The notes under the pieces are model-generated. The model saw only the letters and a list, made by a program, of their open reading frames with translations. It had not been told where the DNA came from and made no database searches. Of a DNA stretch of 64,000 bases, positions 21,943 to 32,489 are shown one piece after another; positions within the stretch are counted from its first letter, which is position 1; every line of letters begins with the position of its first letter. The translations under genes and the position numbers were made by a program. This DNA comes from Euborellia annulipes (lineage: Eukaryota; Arthropoda; Insecta; Dermaptera; Anisolabididae). The DNA lies in contig JAKCPI010014092.1 of the NCBI GenBank assembly GCA_023213315.1, positions 124,001-188,000 of the forward strand. The letters are read 5' to 3'.

Positions 21943-23060
21943 CTGCTTTTTCATCTGGCGGGACATCGGCATTGGATAAGCTCCTTGTAAATGTGCCTCG
22001 TTTTCCTGAACCAAGACCCGAGGTGTGTCCACGTTCACTTCGTCCTCCACCTCCGCCGCCGCCGCCACCGCCGGAAGAACTTCCGAAATCACTGCTGATT
22101 TCCGGATCGAAGTGAACAGGTTCCGGGGACAAAGACGGCAAGGATAATAATACATGGCGATTATAAAAGCACTGTGAATCTGGGGCTTTTTGTTTACAAT
22201 ATTCAAAATACTCTAACTGTGGGCAAATACTAACTAATTTAGCTTTTGTATTATTGGAATAAACAAGATCAGATAATGGAGGGTGGTCATTTTCAGATAC
22301 TTTAATAGTTTCCATACTAATACCATCAGCTACTTCACGGTTTGCTATTGATAAATTAGTTGGGACTGATTTACGTCTGATTTTCTCAAGAGAATCTAGC
22401 TCTTTTTCAGTTTGATCAACTTCTAAAGAACAAGTTGCTTTGGGAACCAAAGGGGAAATTATAGAAGGATTTGGTGATGGAATTTTACATTTCAGAAAAA
22501 TAGAATTAGCTGCGGAACTAAGTACTTCAACAGAATGGCAAGAAGGAATTAAGCATAAATCAGGTGGAGAACTTGTTCGTTCTGGACAAGTTAACGGGGA
22601 AATTGCAAGATTATCAGGTTTGCAGCATTTTGTTGTAGACGGGCATTTATCTTTTTCACATTTCGATTTATTATCTATTTTAGATATTTGTTCAATTTTT
22701 GAATTTGAACATTTTTTATCAATTTTAGGAGTTTTCTCATCGCTAAATGATTGCGTTAGTTTGATAATGGACGGAGGTAAGGATAAACATAATTGAGAAT
22801 TGGATTGTGGGATTTTCGAACAAGTTTCAGAAGCATTTGTTGTCATTAATTCAAAACTTTCACGATCTACAGAGCAACAAATTTCTGTTTCAGCACCACT
22901 CAATTCACTATCATAACCATAATAATAAGGTCCAAGTCTATTGCGATTAACTAAAGAATACCCTCCTCCACTTCGAATTTCATCAGAAGAGTTTTTTACA
23001 AGGGTATTGGGAGATGAAAGAGTATCGCAAGCTTTATTTGGATTTGGTATAAGTTTTGTT
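21943..23060 (-). CDS. Rim: Rim exon w13: very large low-complexity exon
   Basis: A 1118-nt exon, about 372 codons, entering in phase 2 behind a textbook acceptor (TTTTTCTTTTTCCACAG) and ending GCAG|GTAAGT in phase 1. It starts TKLIPNPNKACDTLSSPN, passes RLGPYYYGYDSELSGAE, a Cys- and Ser-rich middle (CEKDKCPSTTKCCKPD), and ends with a Gly run before RSERGHTSGLGSGKRGTF and SLSNADVPPDEKAG. Only the last 40 or so residues resemble RIM linker sequence. The middle is AT-rich, has unusual Cys content for a linker, and I do not recognise it. It stays open with correct phases at both ends, so it is almost certainly coding, possibly a lineage-specific insertion or an alternatively included exon. Confidence 0.82.
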
Positions 23061-24742
23061 CTGTGGAAAAAGAAAAAATTTAATAATAATAATTAATAAA
23101 ATATTTTTTTTTACCAATAAATCTTACAATATTACTCAATTAAATATTTTCGAAATATAAATAAAAAGGTTTCAATAGACCTAATCTCACATTTGGCTAT
23201 TAAATTTTTTTACAATATTATGACTTAGGACCCAACGTACGTTCCCCTCGTAAATTATGCAACCAAATGACAGAAATTTTTAAAAGTTTTTAAACTATCC
23301 ATATTTTTTTTTCTTTTAAGGGGCGAGAAAATAAAAAAAATGGCTTCTATAAGTTGTACATATTTTAAAAGCTTTAATTAAAAAAAAATTGGGGTTGATA
23401 GCTTCAAAATTGTGGCCGCTGGAACCTCTCATAATCAGCACCTCGAGACGCGCACCTTAAATTGTTTTTTGAACTTGGTGGTGATTTAACTGACGACAAT
23501 AAAAAAAAAAAAAAAATTAAGGGCCAGATTACACTAAGGGTAGATAAAAAAATATATTAATGAAAAAATTTTTAAAACAATTGCAATTGAAATAAATTTA
23601 TATAAATTTATATAAATTTATATAAAATTTTTCATTTTAGTTTTCTTATATATGTATAATATAAATGATAAATAACACTGAACTGCAAAAAAAATTTTTT
23701 TTAGATGAAATATATGTTTTTTATTGTGCTGAACCCAAAACTGATCACCACTTCTCTCCATCACGTACAGTTTTTTCACAAAAGATGGGGTTTTTCATAA
23801 AAACAAGAAAAACAGTCATAAATAAGAGAAAGTAAAATATTATTAATATTTTATTACAATTAACTATGCATAATTTTTACTTTCTCTTGATGAAATTTTT
23901 CACCTTGCTCTTCTCTATAGGGTCCTAAACATTCGGGAAAACTTTTAATATGGGAAAAAGTAAATTAACTTTTAAGCTCATTTTTTTCCCGGGGGTCAAG
24001 GTATTTCGTTGCTGCCAGTCAGTTTTAGCCCATAGGAGGTTTCTGGATCTACTGTCCCACAAGGACAGGAAGCAGGAATAGTCATGTTATCAATCTGCTG
24101 CTTAACAACAAAGTTAATAATTTGAAGTCTCCACAAACCATCCAACAATGCCCTTGATAGTTCAATTTCTCAAGAATCCCCGACAAATAATTATAGTTTG
24201 ATTGTTTTTATTTTGTTGATTTTTTCACAGTATATTCGCGACAAAAATAAAACAAAAGTTATCCGGAGAAAGTACACAACCTCTTAGAGCTATAATTCAG
24301 AACTAAAACAAGGGAATAGTAACCATATAAACTGATGTTTCGGGCTTGAACCACCTGTACAGTGTGAGATAAAGCTGTTCGCAGGCTTATGTGAGAGACA
24401 GTGTTAAGACCGCGCCCTCTTTAGCCATTCACACAGCTTATTTTGGACTCTGGGTAATTTGAGAGATATATTTAGAAGATACCTCATACTCCCCCTTAAT
24501 AAATTTTAAATCTTAAATCATGCAAACCAGTGTAAATGTTAAATTAATGAGTAGGATGGTCTAGTTGTAATGGAGTTTTGCTTCGCCGATCACTTTGCCA
24601 GTTTTTTTATAAGGGGAATTGTTAGCTTAAAGGATACTCGAAAATCTGGAAAATATGACTCCATAATAAAGAATTTTTCATAAGAGCCAGTGGCAATAAA
24701 AGAAGAATGATAATTTAAAAACAATAAATAAAAATTAGATAC
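23061..24742. other. Intron w12-w13
   Basis: Holds the short TTAA element (23320-23456). A stretch near 24290-24410 includes GTGGTTCAAGCCC on the minus strand, a B-box-like word. No coding seen. Confidence 0.6.
23320..23456. mobile_element. Short deletion derivative of the 7.8-kb TTAA element
   Basis: The right end matches the 7775-8157 element (CTTCAAAATTGTGGCCGCTG; CGAGACGCGCACC) followed by TTAA. The left end GGGGCGAG is preceded by TTAA and is a degraded terminus. 137 bp, TTAA on both sides. Confidence 0.6.
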
Positions 24743-25228
24743 CTAAGACCTCTCGAGCCTCGAGGACGTTCACTTTGTGTGGAAAATGCGGAACTGGTCA
24801 CGGAGACTACCGATTCGATATCACTGTCTCCAAACTCGCCAGGTGCACCCGTCATCGGTTCTTTTCCATCAGGAGATAAAGATCGTCTTGATGGACGCCC
24901 CGATCCAGAAACAGCGGTTCCTCGACTACTCCCCCCACTATGAGAACCTCCAGCTCTTGATGGCAAATCACTATCACTTAAGCCGGTATAATGATTCCGT
25001 TGAGATTCCCAACTAGCCGCATGACGCGACACGGACGGTTGTTGACCTGAAGAACTAACTCCCGAACGTTCTTTCAGTGTACGATGCAACGATTGAGGTA
25101 TTTGTGGCAATTGGCGTTTCTTTGGCGAACCGGTTGGCGTGGCCGTTGCTGATCGGGACGTTGCAAAACGAGGGACATAGCCATGTGAGGGCATCGACCC
25201 ACTTCCACTTCGCATATCATGGTGAATC
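24743..25228 (-). CDS. Rim: Rim exon w12: linker with RIM-BP SH3-binding motif
   Basis: The exon begins IHHDMRSGSGSMPSHGYVPR and contains TGSPKKRQLPQIPQSLHRTL. RQLPQIP matches the RxLPxxP-type motif by which RIM recruits RIM-binding protein SH3 domains (family knowledge). It ends with GDSDIESVVSVTSSAFSTQS and ERPRGSRGLR, also conserved in RIM. The acceptor is TCTCTGTTACAG|G, the donor CTTAG|GTATCT, phase 2. Length 486 nt. Intron w11-w12 is only 84 nt, so the two are very likely spliced together constitutively. Confidence 0.93.
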
Positions 25229-25312
25229 CTGTAACAGAGAATAATACAGTCTATATTTGCCGGACGTACTTATGATTTGCTTAATATTAATTATGATAAA
25301 AAAAGAACTGAC

Positions 25313-25470
25313 CTGCCCTCGGGTGGCGAGAGACTTCGATGATCAGTGAGTCTTCGCGGACTCTTGCTTCGACTTCTTGAATGCAGACTTGGCGAATCAG
25401 TGGGAGCAGCAGAATGGGACCTTTGGCCGAGTGGGTGATGGTTTCCACTCCCATGCATTCCTCCTCCATT
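25313..25470 (-). CDS. Rim: Rim exon w11: Ser/Arg/Pro-rich linker
   Basis: The correct frame is the one reading NGGGMHGSGNHHPLGQRSHS then SRSRSKSPRRLTDHRSLSPP; other open frames over this segment are shadows. The acceptor is ATTTTGTCAAG|AAT and the donor GGCAG|GTCAGT, phase 2. It enters in phase 0 from w10. The repeated SRS and SPP motifs resemble the phosphorylatable arginine/serine linker found in RIM proteins before the RIM-BP binding site. Confidence 0.87.
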
Positions 25471-25754
25471 CTTGACAAAATAATACAGAAATGATTGTAA
25501 TTGTTAGTTTAAAAAATAAAACTTATTTATAAAATTAATGTGTTGTCCTTTCATTATTAATTGTTTGGAAAGCAAAAGAGGTAAATATTAAATGCGAAAT
25601 TGTATAACCAGCCAATTTAGTTTAGGATTATTAGAGCAAACATATTCAAGAATACTTTTTCTTTTTTTTTTAATATTTAGTAAAATAAAAAATTAGAAAA
25701 GTAATAACTTCAACAAATAAAATATATTTTCGAATTTTCTAAATATCAAATGAC

Positions 25755-25839
25755 CAGCGGCGTCACTAAGGGGAGCAAACCCCAACATTCGACAAAAGAT
25801 ATGATAAAATTTCGAGACAGTGTTCTAACTACGCCGCTG
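25755..25839. mobile_element. 85-bp hAT-like miniature element
   Basis: Ends CAGCGGCGTCACTAAG / CTAACTACGCCGCTG with flanking CAAATGAC and CAGATGAG (6 of 8 match). Very short; an old hAT MITE in the w10-w11 intron. Confidence 0.55.
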
Positions 25840-26775
25840 CAGATGAGAATATCAGTTTTCGAAAGATAATCACTTCAAAGACTTGAACAAATTCTTATGA
25901 GTTGTAAATGTAAAATAAAAAACAAAATAAATATAGAAACAAATCAAAAAATAACTAAAATAAAAAAATTTTCTTGACAAATAAAATAAAATTTTTAAAT
26001 TAGATTTATTTTTTTAAATAAAAATAAAACAAATAAATAATAATAAAACACCATAGAATGGGTAATGTTTTTTAAACAATTTTTCATCGATTGAATCTCC
26101 ATAATTATTTTTCTGATGAGAACAATTTTAATGTGAATAGGGCTTAGCAAAATGCAATAATTTCAAATTGTCTTTTGAAGTGTTAAGCGCAAGCGCACAC
26201 AGCCTCATTAAGCATTTTGGCAAGATGCAATAAGAAAATTGTATTATCCATGCTAGGTATTTAAGTGCGTTTTTTTAAATGTGTAATTTCTGAGACACCG
26301 TGGTTATAAAAGATCTATCAATTAAACTAGGAATTTCGTTGAAGGCTATGCGTTACCTATCGAAAATGAAACTAAAATTTGTTAACGAACAAAAGGGCAA
26401 TACCTGAATAAGATCATCGTTTCTCAGCAAAATTAAAAAATAATAAAATAAAAAGGAAAAAAGTAAATCAACTTATTGTGTAGTTCTAAATTGATATTGG
26501 AGTTAGCTCTTCCGAAAAGTCTTAATCTGAAAAAGTATATCAAATAGGCTAGTTATTGATTACATTTAAATAAAATATAAAAAAAATCAAGGTATCTAGA
26601 ATTAAAATTATTTTTGTTTAGTTATGGAAAGCCTCCATTTGAAACTACACATCCGCTTTGGAAGGTTGTATGTTGTTGTTGTTCTGGATGTCTAGGTTCA
26701 GCAAGAGCGTGACAAGAATTTAATACATAACAATTAGGTTGATGTCAGCTGCTTATTTCACAAGAGATGACTTAC

Positions 26776-26908
26776 ATTTCGCTGATGGTGATGATAAGAT
26801 TGAAGATGTTTATCTCGGCTTGCCATAATTGCTGCTCTTTTTCGTCCTTGGGGGGACATATCTCTTCTAGAACGACGTTGTTCAGTGATATCCAAATCCG
26901 GAGGCGGA
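26776..26908 (-). CDS. Rim: Rim exon w10: linker, basic and His-rich
   Basis: The exon reads SPPPDLDITEQRRSRRDMSP, then QGRKRAAIMASRDKHLQSYH and HHQRN. The acceptor TTTTGTTCTAG|T completes the AG from w9; the donor is AAT|GTAAGT, phase 0. Length 133 nt. No folded domain is apparent. RRSRRDMSPQGRKRAA is basic and fits the linker between C2A and the SH3-binding motif. Confidence 0.88.
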
Positions 26909-27445
26909 CTAGAACAAAATTTTTTTTTAATTTATTAGGCTTATATTTTGATATCATTTGTTCTTATATCTCAAGAAATATTAAATTTATGTTAGATAAT
27001 GACACTCATTATAATGAATTAAAATATTTAATATTGAGTGAGTATTGCAGTATTTTACTTCATAGTACTGATCTGAAAGAATTAATTCTTAACCCCGAGG
27101 GCCAGAATGAACGTCTATTATATTATGTATCAATGAGGCAGTTTTAACATCGTGAGTGAATGACCGTAGCAAAAATCTCGTAACGAGGGAAGGTACCTTA
27201 CCAATGACTTTATCCAGAGTTTATTAGAGTAAACTAGCATGCACAATAATCAAATTATATAAGACTTTGAGGTATAAAGTAAATTTATTCAGTTTCAAAT
27301 TAAATTAAACTAAAAATATTTATAACTCACTTCTATTGGTGCTCCATTAAAATAAAAAATTTCAGTTAATTTTCTTTTGGTGACCAATGTTCACATGCAA
27401 CCAGGAAGAGGGTGTAGAAACTCAAAGTGAGAGGAAGTGAATTAC

Positions 27446-27648
27446 CTGGAGGAACTTCCAACACTACTGATGCTTGCCCCGTCAGCTACTCTTCGGTCTC
27501 TTGATCCTAAACCACCAGCAAGATGATCCTCAATATCGCATTCGCTAGTATCAGAGTCAGAAAGTCTTGAGGCGGTTGTTGAGGGTGGGGATAAATGGTC
27601 GGTTGGAGTTAATGCCAAATCAAGTTCAGTCGAGTCATCGCCTCGGCG
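27446..27648 (-). CDS. Rim: Rim exon w9: linker after C2A
   Basis: The exon encodes RRGDDSTELDLALTPTDHLS then a Ser/Asp-rich stretch DSDTSECDIEDHL and GASISSVGSSSR. The acceptor TTTTTTTTCAG is strong and the donor is CCAG|GTAATT, phase 2. It follows w8 in phase 0. The acidic, Ser/Thr-rich composition suggests a disordered phosphorylatable linker; no domain is seen. Confidence 0.88.
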
Positions 27649-28046
27649 CTGAAAAAAATACAAAACAATATGTACAAAATATATTGCAATAGTTTCAGAT
27701 AACTATCCATAATTAAATTAATTGTGGTGGTTGAGAGTCGAAATACAGCCTATTTCTTTATTTCTTTTGGGCTGAATTTTGTTCTCTTATTTAAATTTTT
27801 ATCATATAAAAAAATGATAAATTAATGAGAAGCTGGATAATTTATTTATTCAGGAAAAAAGCTTACTAGAGATAGATTTTAATAAAATATATATAATTAT
27901 CTATGCTGGCCATTTGAAAAATTTATCAAGGCTATCTATCAATCGTCTATCTATATCAATCTTCTATCTTCTCTATTATATAGAGGGGAGGGTTATTATT
28001 GAGTTGTCGGGTAATATGGAATACCGGCGAATTTCGGCCCTCTTAA

Positions 28047-29007
28047 GGTGCAATTCCTTTGCAACGACTGAAACGGCTAGAGACGCGCGGCTGTTGCTAA
28101 TGACTACTTCTGGGTAAATGAATGGAACCCATTCCTATGGCGCGTCTGTAACGAAGCGACAAAAGCGAGTGAAACGACACCAACGACTGGACTGCTGGCT
28201 TGAGCAGTCAGAGTCGTAATTGTCGCGCTCCGCCATTTTTTCTCGGTTCATTTCGAATCTTTTAAATATATTTCAGGCTTGATAATTAAAGAAAAAGTAA
28301 AAATGGATGATTCTAAATTTGTAGAACTTGTTCGGCACCACCCATGTTTATTTAACTCAAAAAAACACTCAATAAAAAAGTGCAAATAGATATCAAATTT
28401 TCTTTAATTAATAAAATATAATTATATATAATAATATAATAATAGAAATATTTTTTTTTTACTTAAAATTTAGTGAAAATATACATTAAAATAACTAGGA
28501 TAAGATTTATATAGTTTATTTTGAAATAAATTTACTGGGAAAGAATAAAGTATCATTCAAGTAAAACATCTTTATTTACAGCGGTATGTTTTAATGGCGG
28601 GTGGTTCAAATTGCTTTCTTTTTATTTATTTATTTATTTATTTATTTAAGGTCTTTTTCGACATCTATGGCCATTTAGACTCCGTTACTATTTATTTAAA
28701 TTGATTGGCAGCCAAAAAATTAGCCATTTTCTAAAAGGTAGACAAAAGTGATTACAAATTTATTTTTATATATAAATAAAGTATATTTTTAATAAGAATC
28801 AAATAAGTAATATTTTTTATTTACCTTTTTAAAATATGGGTGAATATATTATAATATTTTCAAAAGATTAAATACAATTAACCCTCAATTCGGACTCGGT
28901 TAGAACTCAAGTCAATAAAAGCAAGTCCGGTCCTTGTGCGATCGCATCTTTATAAGAATTCAACCAAGCGTCTCTAGTCGTCTCAGTCGTTGCAAAGGAA
29001 TTGCACC
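28047..29007. mobile_element. 961-bp element with 40-bp inverted ends
   Basis: Inverted ends start GGTGCAATTCCTTTGCAACG and match for about 40 bp with two differences. Flanks are TTAA on the left (28043-28046) and TTTA on the right. The GGTGC start is shared with the 7775-8157 element, hinting at a common transposase. Repeated CGAC/GTCG motifs lie inside both ends. The interior holds a (TTTA)n tract and a SINE tail (28669-28720). No transposase frame. Confidence 0.65.
28669..28720 (-). mobile_element. SINE tail fragment
   Basis: GGCCATTTAGACTCCGTTAC and the following ATTTATTTAAATTGATTGG match the tail of the SINE at 1-128. The tRNA-like head is absent. Confidence 0.55.
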
Positions 29008-29093
29008 TTTAGATGCTACAATATATCGGGTGCTTATCAAACGTCCACCAGAATCCTCGCATTTGTCTGGTAGTTGTCGCTATCCCGCCATAG

Positions 29094-29420
29094 CAGTTGG
29101 ATTTTTACTTTCTCTTATATATACGTGTAGAGAGAGAGATAGATATAGATAGATATTTATTTATTTGCTCTGAGGCTATTGAGCCTCCTAGAGCACAGAA
29201 AAGAGAGAGAGAAAGTATTGGATTCATGTCAAAAATTTGATGACGAGATTTTGATGGATATACAAGTTTTGAAGTTCCCTGAGTAAAAATGGTTTTTGCA
29301 ACATGGTGTCTGTGTGTCTGTCTGTCTGTATCCAATTTAAAGCATGAAGTAATGGGGCTATGTGGTTGAAATTTTATATTTAATTTAGACACCCTCCTGG
29401 AGCGTGAAAATAAGATTTTA
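29094..29420 (+). repeat. Family A copy
   Basis: TTTTACTTTCTCTTATATAT, GTATTGGATTCATGTCAAAA and GGTTGAAATTTTATATTTAA are family A markers, with an expanded (GTCT)n segment. Confidence 0.6.
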
Positions 29421-29670
29421 ATTAAAATACTAGTGTTTTCTTTTCACAAAGCATCCCTTTAAAATTATAAGAAATCCCGTCAAATTGTTTTTGACAAAAA
29501 ATCATTTTAAAATTACAAGAAATCCAGTAAATTTGGTTTGAATAAAATATCCTTTTAAATTTACGGGAAATCCTGGCGTTTTGGTTTTAACAAGAAACCT
29601 CATTGACGCATTTCATTACGGTTTCGGAATGAATTGAAAGGCTTTCCAATGATTTTACCAGGTTTTTTTT

Positions 29671-30077
29671 TCAGTGTATATAAAACAAAAAAAATATTTG
29701 TATATATGTATTAATATATGTTCTATAGAAATTCACAATTTTCATTGAATCTTTTTCAAATTAAGTATATATTAAATATATTACATATAGTATTTGAAAC
29801 GGGGAGTACCGTAGTAATAATTTGAACCTATTAAATGTTTTTGAAAATTAATTATAATCAAATCACTTCAATATTTGAACACAATTCTATTCTTTTGCTT
29901 TTGGCAGCTTTATGATTTAAAGGCAGCTTTCTTCTGACCCTTTGGCCAGTCATAAATAGAGCCTTTAGCTGTCTCCACTACCCTACTTGATCTCAAGGTG
30001 CTTCCTTAACATTTTAACACTTGCAATGCAACAAGAAATATTATGAATTGGGAACAAATTTGCCCGCCAAAGGCTAG
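29671..30077 (+). mobile_element. Diverged Helitron copy
   Basis: The interior matches 35140-35689 (ATGTTCTATAGAAATTCACA; CTTGCAATGCAACAAGAAAT). The end reads GCCAAAGGCTAG followed by T; the proposed start TCAGTGTATATAAAAC is weak. The GC-rich block is missing. Confidence 0.55.
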
Positions 30078-30173
30078 TTTAAATAATAAAAAAAATTTTC
30101 TTTTGAGTAGCGAGGGTTCCGGCAAGAAAAACAATAAAGAAAATTAAATTTGTCTTTATTTATTTCATATACT

Positions 30174-30217
30174 TTTGTCTACGTTTCGGCCGATATTCCG
30201 GCCTTCATCAGGACAAA
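30174..30217 (-). ncRNA. Hammerhead ribozyme motif, left arm
   Basis: Minus strand: stem I TTTGTC/GACAAA (six perfect pairs), CTGATGA, stem II GGCCG/CGGCC with GAATAT loop, GAAA, ACGT, cleavage nucleotide A. All core residues are intact. Stem III is the self-complementary ACGU with no loop, which favours dimer formation. Confidence 0.75.
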
Positions 30218-30308
30218 TTGAACCAGAAGTCATGCCATCCGACGAATGTTCACTCAAACACATTGTCAGGAGTTGCCAAGGGCCTGTATAAGCTCGAGGC
30301 AAATAACA

Positions 30309-30352
30309 TTTGTCCTGATGAAGGCCGGAATATCGGCCGAAACGTAGACAAA
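30309..30352 (+). ncRNA. Hammerhead ribozyme motif, right arm
   Basis: Same sequence on the plus strand: TTTGTC at 30309-30314, CTGATGA 30315-30321, stem II GGCCG/CGGCC, GAAA 30339-30342, ACGT 30342-30345, predicted cleavage after A30346, GACAAA 30347-30352. This is the cleanest hammerhead in the window. Confidence 0.78.
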
Positions 30353-31818
30353 AGTATATGAAATAAATAAAGACAAATTTAATTTTCTTTATTGTTTTTC
30401 TGGCTGCCTGGATACCCTCGCTACTCAATATATATTCAGCCACTCCTCCTGGAATTAACCATTACTCAATTTTCTTTTTCTTTTGAGTTGACTTTTCTGC
30501 AAACTTGGAATACTGTATAGGCCTATACCATCGATTCAAGAAATAACTCCTTTTTTCCTAACTGGATGGTAGGCAACCAAACTAATTATTATGAATCATT
30601 CTAAAAGTTGTCAATTTATAACAATGATAATGGGCAGGCCCATACTAACTAATTTCTTCAACTCATGCTAACTATATCTTTCTATTATATTATTTGAAAT
30701 AAGATATATAAAAATGGCGGTTGATTCAAAGCAGGAGCTCTTTTTGATATGAGAATAACTTATTTAAAAAATAATGGAACAACGGAAGATCGTTATCAAG
30801 TTACTTCGATATGTGTGGGCGTTATTGTAAAAGCAAAAAAGTTTAACACATACAAAAAGCACACACCGAGACATTATGTTTTTCAAACTCAGCGGATGTC
30901 AAAAGGTTAAAGGAATTCAAAGAAGGGGAACTACGCAAAGCAATAAATATTGATAAATCTTTAAGTCCTTTTAATTGAGTTACAGAGATTTTAATCCCAC
31001 GCTTTAAGAACCGCTCTTAAGCCTATAAAAATAAGAGTGCAAGAGGATAAACAATATTTTTAAATAAATTTTACCTTAATAATCTATAAAGCCAAAATTT
31101 TTATTGCCATCTCTTCTTTCCGATTCCTTGATAAGAAAGAGTCCAGCCACTCAATCGATTACGGACAAACACTATAAGAAGGTCAATTTTTTTGTTTTCG
31201 GCAAAAAAGCCCTCCCCTGTCGTTCAACTCTAAACTCATTTAAACCTCTAAAGAGATTTCATTTGAATGTTGATTGATGAAAAGAGAAATTTTTGATGAA
31301 TATGAAAATAAAAAACGCGACATGTATTATAAAAATAGTGTTTGTTTATGTATACAGGAGAAATATCTCAAAAACAGAAAAAAAGAGGCATGTTAAGGTA
31401 GGCCTACATGAAAGTTTTGGTCAAAGAGTGCTTACTATACTGATAGGTCTACACTTTATTTTTTCAAAATCGTCTTAATTCATATATCAATTATTATTTA
31501 AAATAATCTTTAAAATGTATTATTCGTTATACGACGCAAAATTGTTTGGGATTGTTATATATCATAAAAAATTATTGTTGACATAAAACTTCAGTTTTTT
31601 TTTTCTCTTTTTTACAATAATCATTTTTCAAGTTATCCTGAGTTTAGACTAATTTCCTATGTCTGTACTTTTTACTTTCTCTTACTCCTATTTAAATTTC
31701 TTTATGTATATTCAATATCCTAAAGAAATTTCTCTAAGTTCTGCAAAAAATTCTCTAAATCTTTGATTTATCATAACATACAATATAATAATATAATTAG
31801 ATCTGTTAAGAGATTCAC

Positions 31819-31899
31819 CTGAGAGTTTTCTCCATGAGGATTCAGGTAAAACCAAACGGGTTCTTCATCCTGTGATGACGTATTTAAATCCACCAGTAC
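31819..31899 (-). CDS. Rim: Rim exon w8: C2A domain, last strand
   Basis: An 81-nt exon, 27 codons, phase 0 at both ends: VLVDLNTSSQDEEPVWFYLN followed by PHGENSQ, the final strand of the RIM C2A domain. The acceptor is CATTTATAG and the donor CAG|GTGAAT. It lies about 6 kb from w7, in an intron loaded with family A repeats and Helitron copies. It is short and in a large intron but unmistakable by sequence. Confidence 0.95.
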
Positions 31900-32237
31900 C
31901 TATAAATGAAAAATTTTAAATTGAATATAAAGACTATTAAAAATTCATGCTAGAAATATTAAGGACAAAGAAAAAGGGAAGTCAATATTTTCTTTCTTTT
32001 TATTTTACATAATTGTATCTTATGAATGGATAGAAATATTTGTGGTAAAATGAAGAAGTCAAAAGCTCCGCCCTTAGGTAGAAAATTGCCGGTGGTTCAT
32101 TCACGAATTGTCTGCCGGCACAGAGTTAGTCTCCAAAGCCAAAAGAAATATTCAAAGTTTGTTTTAAAATGGGTATGTTTAAGTCAGGAGGGAGGAGCTT
32201 TGAAGCCAGGAGTGGGAAAAGAGGCGGAGCCAAGCGC

Positions 32238-32266
32238 GAAGCGCTAAGCGCTCAGCGCTCAGCGCT
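32238..32266. repeat. AGCGCT palindrome array
   Basis: Four copies of the palindromic hexamer AGCGCT within 29 bp, inside a GC-rich segment (32180-32300). Confidence 0.75.
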
Positions 32267-32489
32267 TCCCTTCAGCGGAGGCGAGGCGTCCTCTCTCCCA
32301 CAGTCTCAATATTCATTCATCTTAATCTATATATATATATATATATACACTGTATATAATATGTAGGCGCGCGGACTCCGCCTCCCAGGGCCCCTTATTC
32401 ACTTTCCTTGTCCTTGGCTTTTCAAAAATTCTTCCTTCGCTGTTTTTGTTTCAGAAAAATAACAAAACAAAAGAAAAATCTGGTGTGAC

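Larger units (their letters stand above)
25471..27445. other. Introns around w10
   Basis: Introns w10-w11 (25471-26775) and w9-w10 (26909-27445). They hold the 85-bp hAT MITE and low-complexity AT sequence. The plus-strand open frame over w10 is a shadow of the exon. Confidence 0.6.
30102..30429. repeat. Inverted repeat with two hammerhead motifs
   Basis: Arms of about 115 bp (30102-30217 and 30309-30429) around a roughly 90-bp spacer. The inner 85 bp of the arms are nearly identical; the outer ends (GAGTAGCGAGGGT) differ by small indels. Each arm ends internally with a hammerhead motif. It is the second, sequence-distinct member of the same structural class as 11216-11606. Confidence 0.7.
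27649..31818. other. Intron w8-w9
   Basis: About 4.2 kb: the 961-bp inverted-end element, a family A copy, a diverged Helitron and the hammerhead inverted repeat at 30.1-30.4 kb follow one another with little unique sequence. Confidence 0.65.
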
